64,000 nucleotides of DNA, from the NCBI GenBank assembly GCA_000687975.1, contig JIAB01000001.1:1891001-1955000 (forward strand), read 5' to 3'. The notes beneath the pieces are model-generated. The model saw nothing but the letters and a program-made list of their open reading frames with translations, was not told where the DNA came from and did no database searches. The stretch's first letter is position 1. Each line of letters starts with the position of its first letter. This DNA comes from Lachnospiraceae bacterium AC2031 (GTDB taxonomy: Bacteria; Bacillota; Clostridia; Lachnospirales; Lachnospiraceae). A program made the position numbers and the translations under genes. This document shows positions 35,266 to 45,000 of this stretch, piece by piece.

Positions 35266-37497
35266 ATGAAAGATAAATTGCAGAATTGGATCAACTGGAT
35301 CCTCTATGATGAACTTATCGATGGCAAGATCAACGCACCGATGCACCTGCTCGGTAATCACGACTATGGCGATGGCCAGGTGATCACCTGTTACAAGCCA
35401 CACAGCCAGAGCGTTTCTATTAAGTCTCCGAAAGGCAAGACGCTGACACCTATGGAGAAGATCAGCGAGGAAGGCTTCTACGGAGCATATTTCCCAAAGA
35501 AAAAATTTAAAGGTACGTCCTATAGACTAGTGACAGAGTACTACGATGGTACCACTGTTGAGTCCGCGGATCCGTATGCATTTGAAGGCCTCTTCACAGA
35601 CTTCGATGCATACCTTTTCGCTGAGGGCAAAAACTACGATGTATATAATAAAATGGGAGCCCACCCGATGACTATCGACGGAGTGCAGGGTACCTACTTT
35701 GCAGTATGGGCACCTGATGCTCGCCGTGTTTCAGTTGTTGGTGATTTCAACATGTGGGACGGCGCCCTGAATCCAATGCAGATTCATAATGTATCTGGCG
35801 TTTACGAACTTTTTATTCCAGACGTTCTGCCAGGTGCAGTTTATAAATATCAGATCCTGACTCGTTACGGCGACCTTCTTTATAAGGCTGATCCATACGG
35901 CAATGAGACACAGGTTCGTCCTGACAACGCAAACATCGTCGTTGATATATCCGATCTCAAATGGACCGATGACGCATGGATGAAATCAAGAACGAAGCAG
36001 GACCGTGTTGCTCGCATGAAGCAGCCAATGTCCATATATGAATGTCATCTTGGTTCTTGGAAAAAGAAAAATGAGGACTCAGATTTTGGATTCTACACAT
36101 ATAGAGAATATGCTAAAGAGATAGGCGATTACCTGGTGGATATGGGATATACCCACATCGAACTAATGGGAATTGCAGAGTATCCATTTGACGGTTCCTG
36201 GGGATATCAGGTAACCAACTACTTCGCACCAACCTCACGTTACGGTACGCCAGAGGACTTTGCATATTTCGTAGATTACATGCATTCCCTTGGTATCAGC
36301 GTAATACTTGACTGGGTTCCGGCCCATTTCCCAAGAGATGCCCACGGACTGGGACGTTTCGACGGCATGCCTCTTTATGAGAATGCTGATCCGCGTAAGG
36401 GCGAGCATCCAGACTGGGGTACATATATCTTCGATTACGGCAGAAATGAGGTCGCAAACTTCCTTACATCCAACGCACTGTTCTGGGTAGAGAAGTACCA
36501 TATTGATGGCCTTCGAGTTGATGCGGTTGCGTCAATGCTGTATCTGGATTACGGAAAGCGTGATGGTGAGTGGGTTGCCAACAAGGATGGCGGTAAGGAG
36601 AACCTTGAAGCTATCGCACTTCTTCAGAATATCAATAGCGTAATGGAAGAGAGAAATCCAGGAGCATACCTGATCGCTGAAGAGTCAACAGCATGGCCAG
36701 GAGTTACAGCTCCTGCAGATATGAAGGGACTTGGCTTCCTCTTCAAATGGAATATGGGATGGATGAACGATTTCCTTGAGTACATGAAGCTGGACCCATA
36801 CTTCCGTAAGTTCAATCACAACAGACTAACATTTTCTCTGTCATATACCTATGCAGAGAATTACATTCTGGTAATTTCACACGACGAGGTTGTACACCTT
36901 AAGTGTTCAATGTTAAATAAGATGCCGGGCCTTGAGTTTGACAAGTTTGCAAACCTGCGTACGGCCTACGGCTTCATGATGGGACATCCTGGAAAGAAGC
37001 TTCTCTTCATGGGACAGGAATTCGGTCAGCTCCGTGAGTGGAGTGAGGCAAGATCTCTTGACTGGTTCCTGCTTGATAATCCTATGCATCAGGGAATCAA
37101 AGACTTCGTAAAGGATCTCAATCATCTTTATACGAAATATGATGCACTTTATTATAACGATAACGAAGTAATGGGATTCGAATGGACCAAGGTTGATGAC
37201 GCAGACAGCGGCATCGTGGCATTTGTCCGCCGCGGAAAGACAGCGAAGGATCAGCTCATGTTCATTTGCAACTTCGTTCCAGTAGAACGTCAGAACTATA
37301 AAATAGGTGTTCCTTGCATGACAACATATAAGGAAGTCCTTTCATCTGACGACAAGAAGTATGGCGGACTCGGACGAAATGTGGGACCAAGGAAAGCTAT
37401 CAAAGCAATCGATGAACCATGCGATCGCATGAAGCACTCCATCGAGATTGACGTTCCACCACTATCAGTCACAGTTCTAAAATACGATTATAAATAA
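35266..37497 (+). CDS. glgB: 1,4-alpha-glucan branching enzyme
   Basis: The 743-residue GH13 enzyme has an N-terminal domain, a CBM48 domain (about 115-225, YFAVWAPDARRVSVVGDFN) and the catalytic barrel. It carries HLGSWKKK, the nucleophile Asp in LRVDAVASMLYLDY, the acid/base Glu in LIAEESTAWPGV and HDEVVH. It makes alpha-1,6 branches in glycogen or similar glucans. GGAGGGG precedes the ATG at 35266; a TTG at 35251 lies in the ribosome binding site and is rejected. No other glycogen genes are adjacent, so it stands alone here. Confidence 0.96.
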   Translation: MKDKLQNWINWILYDELIDGKINAPMHLLGNHDYGDGQVITCYKPHSQSVSIKSPKGKTLTPMEKISEEGFYGAYFPKKKFKGTSYRLVTEYYDGTTVESADPYAFEGLFTDFDAYLFAEGKNYDVYNKMGAHPMTIDGVQGTYFAVWAPDARRVSVVGDFNMWDGALNPMQIHNVSGVYELFIPDVLPGAVYKYQILTRYGDLLYKADPYGNETQVRPDNANIVVDISDLKWTDDAWMKSRTKQDRVARMKQPMSIYECHLGSWKKKNEDSDFGFYTYREYAKEIGDYLVDMGYTHIELMGIAEYPFDGSWGYQVTNYFAPTSRYGTPEDFAYFVDYMHSLGISVILDWVPAHFPRDAHGLGRFDGMPLYENADPRKGEHPDWGTYIFDYGRNEVANFLTSNALFWVEKYHIDGLRVDAVASMLYLDYGKRDGEWVANKDGGKENLEAIALLQNINSVMEERNPGAYLIAEESTAWPGVTAPADMKGLGFLFKWNMGWMNDFLEYMKLDPYFRKFNHNRLTFSLSYTYAENYILVISHDEVVHLKCSMLNKMPGLEFDKFANLRTAYGFMMGHPGKKLLFMGQEFGQLREWSEARSLDWFLLDNPMHQGIKDFVKDLNHLYTKYDALYYNDNEVMGFEWTKVDDADSGIVAFVRRGKTAKDQLMFICNFVPVERQNYKIGVPCMTTYKEVLSSDDKKYGGLGRNVGPRKAIKAIDEPCDRMKHSIEIDVPPLSVTVLKYDYK

Positions 37498-37532
37498 TGA
37501 GTCGATTGGCGAGAGAGCCGAAGTGACTCATT
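37496..37532 (+). terminator. Weak hairpin after glgB
   Basis: AATGAGTC/GACTCATT with inner GGC/GCC, no good T-run. It shares GCCGAAGTGACTCATT with the hairpin at 30991. Confidence 0.5.
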
Positions 37533-37568
37533 CACAATCCAATATGTATTAAGGAGGGGTAAAGTATT

Positions 37569-38330
37569 ATGGCGGTTAAATTGTTGAATGGTTTAGCACT
37601 GTTTGGGGGCAACCCATATGGGGGCTATGGAAGTTATGGTCGTTCAGGAGGTGCCGGTCTCTGGCAGTTCATAGTAGGTATTATTGTAGGTCTTGTACTC
37701 ACAATCCTTCTCTATGTTCTGGTATTCCCAGAGAGCAGAAAAGCTTCTCTCAACGGTTTCTTCCAGTTTATTAAGGACTTCTTTGATATGAAATATCTTC
37801 TTATTGAGAAGATTCTGAAGTTCATCTATGTACTTAATACAATGACAGTGATTTCTGTAGGTTTCTTCCTTCTTTTTGGAAGAACATTTGTATCAGGTCT
37901 TCTGATGATAATCTTTGGACCTATCGTTCAGAGAATTCTTTATGAAGCAGTAATGCTGGGTATTCTTCTTGTAAAGAATACCATTGAGATAAACAATAAG
38001 CTTGGTGGAAGCAAGGAAGGTTCAGCTTTTGGTGGCAGTTTCTCAATGCCAAAGAAGCCAGCACCTGCACCAGTAGCACCAGCTGCTACACCAGTGCAGC
38101 CAGCACCTCAGGCGGCACCAACAGCGCCAGCTCAGCCAGCTACACCTATTCAACCAGCTGCACCTTCGCAGCCTGTGTCTCAGCCAGTTGCACCTGCACC
38201 TCAGGCGCCAACCGCACCTGCACAGCCGACTGCACCAGCGGCCAGTGCTCCGAAGGTTTGCCCAACATGTGGTACACCACTTGAGGCGGGAGCAATCTTC
38301 TGCGCAGCTTGTGGCACAAAAGTTCAGTAA
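37569..38330 (+). CDS. DUF4282-like membrane protein with C-terminal zinc ribbon
   Basis: In this 253-residue protein, a Gly-rich N-terminus is followed by about three membrane segments (about 30-52, 83-106, 108-130), with FIYVLNTMTVISVG in the region resembling DUF4282. A long Pro/Ala/Gln linker leads to a zinc ribbon at the end with two Cys pairs (CPTCGTPL and FCAACG). It converges on another zinc-ribbon membrane protein at 38421 that has the ribbon at the other end. The two may interact; function unknown. Confidence 0.75.
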   Translation: MAVKLLNGLALFGGNPYGGYGSYGRSGGAGLWQFIVGIIVGLVLTILLYVLVFPESRKASLNGFFQFIKDFFDMKYLLIEKILKFIYVLNTMTVISVGFFLLFGRTFVSGLLMIIFGPIVQRILYEAVMLGILLVKNTIEINNKLGGSKEGSAFGGSFSMPKKPAPAPVAPAATPVQPAPQAAPTAPAQPATPIQPAAPSQPVSQPVAPAPQAPTAPAQPTAPAASAPKVCPTCGTPLEAGAIFCAACGTKVQ

Positions 38331-38345
38331 ATTTCAGTAAAAATA

Positions 38346-38379
38346 AATGGGTCACTTCCAATCAAGGAAGTGGCCCATT
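38346..38379. terminator. Bidirectional terminator between the two zinc-ribbon genes
   Basis: 14-bp stem AATGGGTCACTTCC/GGAAGTGGCCCATT (one GU pair), 6-base loop, with T-rich or A-rich flanks on both sides. It lies between convergent genes. Confidence 0.8.
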
Positions 38380-38420
38380 CTTTATTTCTTTTTATTCTAT
38401 TTAATAACTTGTAGTGTATC

Positions 38421-40244
38421 CTATGGACGATACAGGAATACATCTGCTGTTTCACCGTTGGTTAGGGTAATCTTTCCGATTCCTACCTGAACATATCCGT
38501 CTGTGTAGAAACCTGTCATTGTGAAGCTTTCTATTTCTTCGCCCTGGAAATCAGCACTTCCTTCGGCATCGAAGTTTCCTGAATAGTAATCGTCTTCTAC
38601 ATCAGACTTATCTCGCCAGTCACCAGAGCTGCTGAATCTCTGTACGTTGTACATGAATTTCATTTCGATACTATCTTCGAAAGCAAATATATCTGCGTTT
38701 AGATACTCTTCGCTGTAGGCTCCATTTTCGTTGTCCTTGTCCCACCACAGGAAGACGTTCCATGTGCCGTTTAACAGGTCACTATTCTCGACTCTGTCAA
38801 ACTCACAATTACCATCGTAGTAATCAGCCAGCCAGTCGAAGGAATCTTCAGGATGTCCAACATACCTGGTAGAGAGAATATTGCAAAAATCATCAGCATT
38901 ATTGTTCGCCTCATCGCTGAGTCTCATACAGAGAGTCTGATCTGGATCATACTGGAATCCACAGCTGTCCTTTTCAAAGAGCTTATGCTGATCCCCATTT
39001 CCATCGTCCTCAAGAGCTGCCAGATATTCATCAGGATCCACATCACCCTCGGCAAATGCAAGCATCAGACCATCGTAATCGGCAGGAGCTTTTATAACAT
39101 AGATGAGCTTCCTGTTATTGTAGTAGGTATAGTTCATGGTGTTACCTACCTGCTCATGATCCCATATGTACGCGTCGGAATTTGTATCAGAAAGTCTTAC
39201 CACATCTACAGTGACTTCTTTTCCATTTGATTCAAATGTTGTTGTACATTTCTCTTCGTCGGTGTCGATCAGTCCGTTGGCGATATCAGGAGTTGCCAGC
39301 ACTGTGCCACTGTAGTAATCAACAACATCAGGAGCCCATGCACCTAGATCGAATGACCACTCGAGAGAACATTTTGTGTCGGTAAACTGTGCATCCATAA
39401 TGAGTTCAATCTGGGTGTAGTATGTAACATTTCCATCAGCATCTGGCTCGGTTTTATAAACACTGGATACGCTTTCTGAGTATTCCTTTTTAGTTACATC
39501 CATATAGTCAAGATCAACAACGTTGTCGTCATTATCATAGAAAACCAGAGAGCCATTACCAGAGTAAAATACATGAGAAGCAGGAACTATACTTATCCCA
39601 TTCTCCTCGGCATAAGCAGGAATAACTTCCTCAGTAGTTGCCTCAGTAGTTTCTTCTTCAGTATCTTCCTTGGTATTTGCTTCAGGAGATGCAGTGGTTG
39701 CTTCTGTTGTATCCTCCTCAGTTGCCTCCGTTGTATTCTCAGCCACCGTGTCATCGTCCTTCTTTTTATTGAAGAAGATGATGGTTCCAATAATGAGACT
39801 CAGGAAAACAACTGCCGTTATCGAGATAGCTATAATAAGTGGGGTCTTGCTTTCTCCCTTCGGAGGAGTAGGTTGACCGCCAAACCCCTGAGGCTGCTGG
39901 TTGAAGTTTTGCTGCGGAGTCTGTTGCTGTTGGCTGAAGTTTTGCTGCGGAGCAGGCTGAGTTGGTTGAACCGGCTGAGTTGGAGCCTGCTGTTGAACGG
40001 GTTGCTGTGGAGTTTGCTGTTGAACCGGTTGTTGCATTGGCTGTTGAGGAGCCTGCTGATTGAAGTTAGGCTGAGTTGGTTGAACCGGCTGAGTTGGAGC
40101 TTGTTGCTGAACTGGCTGCTGAACCGGTTGTTGAGGAGCCTGCTGTTGGACGGGTTGCTGCGGAGCAGATATTACTGGCGCGCCGCAGAACGGACAGAAT
40201 TTCGAGTTATCATCTACATGATTGCCACAAACGTTACAGATCAT
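38421..40244 (-). CDS. Zinc-ribbon membrane protein with large outside domain
   Basis: The 607-residue protein starts with a zinc ribbon (CNVCG and CPFCG, residues 3-22). About 100 residues of Gln/Pro repeats follow (units such as QQPVQQQAPQQP). One membrane segment lies near 140-160 (LIIAISITAVVFLSLIIGTI), then a Thr/Glu-rich stalk and a strand-rich outside domain to residue 607. The ribbon is inside the cell and the large domain outside. This layout is common in Lachnospiraceae and of unknown role. The Gln/Pro tract may vary in copy number. The ATG at 40244 has GGGGGG ahead on the minus strand. Confidence 0.8.
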   Translation of the reverse strand: MICNVCGNHVDDNSKFCPFCGAPVISAPQQPVQQQAPQQPVQQPVQQQAPTQPVQPTQPNFNQQAPQQPMQQPVQQQTPQQPVQQQAPTQPVQPTQPAPQQNFSQQQQTPQQNFNQQPQGFGGQPTPPKGESKTPLIIAISITAVVFLSLIIGTIIFFNKKKDDDTVAENTTEATEEDTTEATTASPEANTKEDTEEETTEATTEEVIPAYAEENGISIVPASHVFYSGNGSLVFYDNDDNVVDLDYMDVTKKEYSESVSSVYKTEPDADGNVTYYTQIELIMDAQFTDTKCSLEWSFDLGAWAPDVVDYYSGTVLATPDIANGLIDTDEEKCTTTFESNGKEVTVDVVRLSDTNSDAYIWDHEQVGNTMNYTYYNNRKLIYVIKAPADYDGLMLAFAEGDVDPDEYLAALEDDGNGDQHKLFEKDSCGFQYDPDQTLCMRLSDEANNNADDFCNILSTRYVGHPEDSFDWLADYYDGNCEFDRVENSDLLNGTWNVFLWWDKDNENGAYSEEYLNADIFAFEDSIEMKFMYNVQRFSSSGDWRDKSDVEDDYYSGNFDAEGSADFQGEEIESFTMTGFYTDGYVQVGIGKITLTNGETADVFLYRP

Positions 40245-40330
40245 ACGAATCCCCCCTTATTAAGATTAAAGTGTATATATAAAGTGATTAGTTCCCACAA
40301 TTCATAATGTACCATGACACCCCTAAATGT

Positions 40331-40386
40331 GCAATGGTGCAATGGGGACGGTTCTCATTGCACCAAGGTCTGTCCCCAACTGCACT
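40331..40386. repeat. REP-like inverted-repeat element, copy 1
   Basis: GGTGCAATG and CATTGCACC form a hairpin, followed by CAAGGTCTGTCCCC, which complements the inner GGGGAC. A 20-base stretch (40359-40378) recurs exactly at 41933-41952. The two elements flank the Uma2 gene pair. They resemble REP palindromes linked to RAYT transposases in other bacteria (inference). Confidence 0.7.
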
Positions 40387-40415
40387 TTAGATTGTTCCCC
40401 TACCGCATATAATGG

Positions 40416-40445
40416 TTGACAAAAGGAATAATAATGGAATAAACT
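40416..40445 (+). promoter_or_regulatory. Promoter of the first Uma2 gene
   Basis: TTGACA (40416-40421), 18-base spacer, TAAACT (40440-40445). The -35 box is perfect and the -10 weak. Confidence 0.5.
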
Positions 40446-40480
40446 CAAAGTAACATCACGCAAAAGGAAAGAAGATAACT

Positions 40481-41350
40481 ATGTTTATAGAGGAGCTTAA
40501 AGAGAAAAAAGAGAAATACAACTTCACATGCAAAATGATATCAGAGGCATCAGGCGTTCCAATGAGCACTGTCCTCAAGGTTTTTAGTGGAGTGAATGAG
40601 AATCCCCGTAATTCAACTCTTCAGAAACTAAGTAAAGGTATGACATTACTCGAGAGACAGATGCGCTATGTGAGTTATTATGATGCCCTGACTGAAATGA
40701 GTAAATCGAAGGAGGGTAAGAAAATGTCAGAAGATATAAGTATAGAAGAATTTAAGAAGAGACTAAGTTTAGATGAGGTGCATGATGGTGCAGCAGCTTA
40801 TCAGGTAAATGCAAGAAATAAAACGATAGATGATTTCATGGCGCTTCCAGAAGGCACAATGATAGAGCTGATTGATGGACAGTTTTATGATATGGCTGCT
40901 CCGTCTATCAAACATCAGGACATAGCTGGCGAGCTTTATTATCTATTTATGAATTACGTAAAAAAGAATGGTGGTAACTGCAGACCAATGATTGCACCAA
41001 CCGCTGTTCGTCTTGATAGAGATAACAAGACCATGGTTCTCCCGGATGTTCTTGTGTGTTGCAATCGTGATCAGATTAAAAAGAACTGGATCGATGGCGC
41101 TCCTGATCTTATCGTTGAAGTTTTGTCTCCGAGCAATTGGTACAACGATGTAAAAAGGAAACTCGACAAATATAAAAATGCAGGCGTACGAGAGTATTGG
41201 ATAATAAATCCAGAACAAAGAGTTGTGTGGGTATACTTCTTCGAAGAAGGTGATACCTATAAAGAATACACCTTTGAAGATAAGATTCCGGTAAGAATCT
41301 GGAATGACAAGTGCGTCATAGACTTCAAAGAAATATCAGAATACATATAG
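40481..41350 (+). CDS. HTH domain fused to Uma2-family nuclease
   Basis: In this 289-residue protein, residues 1-60 contain a helix-turn-helix (MISEASGVPMSTVLKVFSGV), and residues about 110-289 form a Uma2 (DUF820) domain of the PD-(D/E)XK fold. Conserved pieces are the opening PEGTMIELIDGQFY, VLPDVLVCC, DLIVEVLSPSNWYNDVKRKL and GVREYWIINPE. Most Uma2 proteins lack the DNA-binding part, so the fusion suggests sequence-targeted or self-regulating action. Family nuclease activity is predicted and little tested. The second copy follows closely. Confidence 0.85.
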   Translation: MFIEELKEKKEKYNFTCKMISEASGVPMSTVLKVFSGVNENPRNSTLQKLSKGMTLLERQMRYVSYYDALTEMSKSKEGKKMSEDISIEEFKKRLSLDEVHDGAAAYQVNARNKTIDDFMALPEGTMIELIDGQFYDMAAPSIKHQDIAGELYYLFMNYVKKNGGNCRPMIAPTAVRLDRDNKTMVLPDVLVCCNRDQIKKNWIDGAPDLIVEVLSPSNWYNDVKRKLDKYKNAGVREYWIINPEQRVVWVYFFEEGDTYKEYTFEDKIPVRIWNDKCVIDFKEISEYI

Positions 41351-41367
41351 GAGAGGAGGGGTATATT

Positions 41368-41907
41368 ATAAATAACAAAACTATAGATGATTACCTTAAA
41401 TTGCCAGATGACGAAAGATATGAACTGATCGATGGTACTTTATATAAAATGGAATCCCCATCTTTTGATCATCAAAGATTTGCTGGTTTAATCTACGTTA
41501 CATTACAAAACTACGTGCTCGCAAATAAGGGATCATGCATACCTATGATATCACCTGCTGATGTGCAATTAGATTGTGATGATAAAACTATGGTGCAGCC
41601 AGATGTATATGTAATTTGCAACAAGAAAAAGATTACAAAACCAAGAGTCGTGGGCGCGCCTGATATGACCATAGAAGTATTGTCACCAACCAATAGATAT
41701 CACGACATGGTAAGAAAACTGGCCAAGTATAAAAATGCAGGCGTGCGGGAATATTGGATAGTGGATCCAGAACAGAAAAAAATATATGCATTCTTCTTCG
41801 AAAGAAGTGACGAACCGGTAGTATATACCTTTGATGATGAGGTTCCCGTAGAAATATGGGAAGGCAAATGCAAAGTCGATTTCAAATGGCTTTCGCAACA
41901 AATCTAA
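41368..41907 (+). CDS. Uma2-family nuclease with apparent ATA start
   Basis: A 180-residue Uma2 domain related to the preceding gene (DERYELIDGTLYKM, VQPDVYVICNKKK, DMTIEVLSPTNRYHDMVRKL, GVREYWIVDPEQ). A strong GAGAGGAGGGG (ends 41361) is followed by no ATG, GTG or TTG. The codon at normal spacing and at the place where the domain begins is ATA (41368), with ATT at 41365. The only conventional start is GTG 41311, inside the previous gene and without a ribosome binding site. It may be weakly translated, translated by coupling, or dying by start-codon loss. Confidence 0.7.
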   Translation: MNNKTIDDYLKLPDDERYELIDGTLYKMESPSFDHQRFAGLIYVTLQNYVLANKGSCIPMISPADVQLDCDDKTMVQPDVYVICNKKKITKPRVVGAPDMTIEVLSPTNRYHDMVRKLAKYKNAGVREYWIVDPEQKKIYAFFFERSDEPVVYTFDDEVPVEIWEGKCKVDFKWLSQQI

Positions 41908-41910
41908 AAA

Positions 41911-41977
41911 GTGCAGTGGGGTCCGTCCCCACTGCACCAAGGTCTGTCCCCATTGCACAAAAATGGGGACATTTTTT
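41911..41977 (+). terminator. REP-like element copy 2 with terminator
   Basis: A perfect 11-bp hairpin GTGCAGTGGGG/CCCCACTGCAC (41911-41937) is followed by the shared 20-base stretch (41933-41952) and a second hairpin TGTCCCCAT/ATGGGGACA ending in six T. It pairs with copy 1 at 40331. Confidence 0.75.
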
Positions 41978-42001
41978 CTATCAAAATTCATAGATAATTC
42001 G

Positions 42002-42030
42002 TTGAGTAATAAAACTATATATAATATAAT
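42002..42030 (+). promoter_or_regulatory. Promoter of the CAP/Ig surface protein
   Basis: TTGAGT (42002-42007), 17-base spacer, perfect TATAAT (42025-42030). Confidence 0.8.
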
Positions 42031-42092
42031 TAAACAGTACGGTTAAAGGGTTAATTTAGGGGTAAATTGATATAAGCCGGAGAAGGGATAAA

Positions 42093-45000
42093 ATGCATAT
42101 GAAGAAGAGAAAGATTTTATCTATTATACTCTCGGGGCTTCTTGTCGCCTCGAGTTTTATTATGCCTTCAAATAACAATATGGATAAAGTTTATGCGGAT
42201 GGAACTACCAGTACTGTTTTAACTACGGATACTGATGAGCCAAGGTCTGGGAATATTCTTATAGAAGTTACTGGTACTTTGAGAAAACAGGATATTCAAG
42301 CTGCCGTAGATAGGATAAATGAGATTAGGCGAGAAGCTTGCGATAACGGGTATCCATATCCAAATGATGGAAATGGAACTCAGCTAACTACTAAATTGAC
42401 ATCAAGTGATTATGTTCCAATCGAGTACTCATTAGGAATGGAAAAATGGGCGCTTGTTCGTGCGGCTGAAGCGAGTTTATATTGGGGACATACAAGACCT
42501 AATTCTATAACGACACGAGCTGGAAATATGATGCCTATTAATGGTACTCAGATATGGCTTGAAAACCTTGCGGCAGGAATAGGTACAACGGATTTGGTTA
42601 CTGCGATTAATCAGTGGTATGGTGAAAAAAATCTGTATGTTAATGGGAAGTCTGGATATGGTCACTATCAGTTGATGATTAATCCTAAGATAAAGTGTTT
42701 TGGAATTGGTATATTTAATAATCCGGACTCTTATTTTGGGAATTTTGCTGCAGGCGAGTTTAGCCATCAGTTTGGCGAAGATGATATGCATGCAACATTT
42801 AATTATGATGGAACATATACGCAGCTTGTTGAAATTAAAACTTCATTTGTTGATAGAGTAGATATCGTAGGTAATTCTGTATATCACGTTGGAGAAGAAG
42901 AGTCTTTTTATGCTAATGCGATAACAAATTTTGATAGTAACTATATAGCAAAGATTAATAAAGGGATGATTTGGTCATCTTCGGATACTAGTGTAATTAC
43001 AATTGATTCAACTACAGGAGAAGCGAAGGCCGTAGGAACGGGAGAAGCGACTATTACTGTAAGCGATTCAACTGATGCTTTAACTCAGAGTATAGATATC
43101 ATTGTTCTTCCTGAAGGGAAATCGATAAGCAGTATTCAACAGCCTGAGAAGATAACCGTAGATTATAATGTGAAACCGACGTTACCATCAAAGGTGATAT
43201 GTGTTTTAAATGATGAGTCTACTATTCAGGTTAGTGCTAAATGGGATAGTTATGATGTTTCTAAACTTCAAACAGGTACTTCTTACCGTGAGTTTTCGAT
43301 ACTTGGTCATGTAATGGATAAGGAAGTTTATCAGGAAATACATGTTAATCCTGCAAAGATAAAAGAAATACATAATGAAGACCGTGAAGTGACGGTTGAA
43401 TCTGGAGTAACACCATCATACTTGAGTATGCTAGGTGTTACGTTAGAAAATAACACGACGTATTATAGTACCATTAAATGGGAAAATACAAAATATTATA
43501 ACGAACCTGCTGGTGGTGATTTTAGAGTAAAAGGTATATGTAACTTTAGTTATGATGGGTCGATCATGCCTATTGAGATATATACAAATCTTCATGTTAA
43601 TCCTGCCACAGTAACAAATGTTCAGTTTAAGCAGGATGGTGCTACTATTACAACACCTAGTGGTACTGCCCCTAAATATCCTAAGGCGACAGTTTCATGG
43701 ACTAATCATACGAATACTACAGATGAAGATATAACATGGACAAATGCAGAACCAACTGATCAAGACAGAAAATATATGGCTCGTGAGGGTGGAAGTTATA
43801 CTCTGACAGGATCATATGCTGGGCATGATACAAGTGTTACTATAAATGTTACGCCAGCAACAGTAGACACTGTAGAACTTGCGGATACTGACAAAACCAG
43901 AGTTGTAAGCTGTGGAACAAAACCAGTTTTAGCAGATACAGCAACAGTTACATGGTCAAATGGTGATACTACAGACGAAACAATCGAATGGGATGAAATA
44001 TCTTCTGATGACTATAACTGTATAGAAGGAAAGACGTTTTCAGTAAATGGAACATGTAAAGGAGAAACTGTAACCACAGCGGTAACAGTAAACTCTGCAA
44101 ACTTTGTATCCTATGATGCTCTGGATAATGTTATTACACCTGAGAAAAAAGCTCCAGTCCTTCCGGACAAGGTAAATGTTCTTTGGAGTAATCAACAGAA
44201 GAGGGAGGAACCTGTAACTTGGAATGCTGTATCAGCTAGTTCATATAGTACTGCAAATAAAACTTTCAAGGTTCAGGGATACGTAAAAGATCCAAAGAAT
44301 GTGAACCATACAGTTGAAGTTACAGTTAAAGTTGTTCCGCGCTCGATAAGCAAGATTGAGTGGAAAGAAGGAAGCCCATCTGTGAATCCTTCTTACTATA
44401 CATATAATAAGTCGGATCTTTCTGGTACTATCATAGCGACCTATGATAATGGCGATACTGAAGAAGTAAGTGTTACTTCGGATATGATCACTGGATTTGA
44501 TGCTGATTGCAAAGATAAAACACAGACAGTTACTATTACATATTTGGGTAAAGAATTAACAGCTCAAATGAATTTAATAAGCAGAACAGGAATTGAAATA
44601 TCTACACTTCCAACTAAGACTGAGTATATAGAGGGACAGAGTCTTGATATTAAAGGAATGGTTGTGAAGGAGTTGCTAGATAATAATACTAGCAGAGTGA
44701 TTCCTTCATCTGAGTATTCAATCGCAAATTGTAGTGGATTTACATCAAGACCTTCTACCTATGGCAATCAGGAGATTACATTTAGCCTTTATGGTTACAC
44801 TGAGAAATTTGTTGTAAATGTAAGACAAAGACAGTTGGATAATGCTCAAATAAATACATTGCCGACAAAAACAAAATATGTTGAGGGACAGACGCCTAGT
44901 TCAACTGGAATGGTTGTTTATGGAATCTATGATAATGGCGATAGCGAAGAGATTGCATTTGATGAGGATAACATTAGAATGTATTCTTCAGGAGAAGATC

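Noticed and set aside
39573..40307. Long plus-strand open frame rich in Leu and Arg
   Set aside because: It is the antisense of the Gln/Pro repeat tract of the zinc-ribbon protein at 38421-40244.
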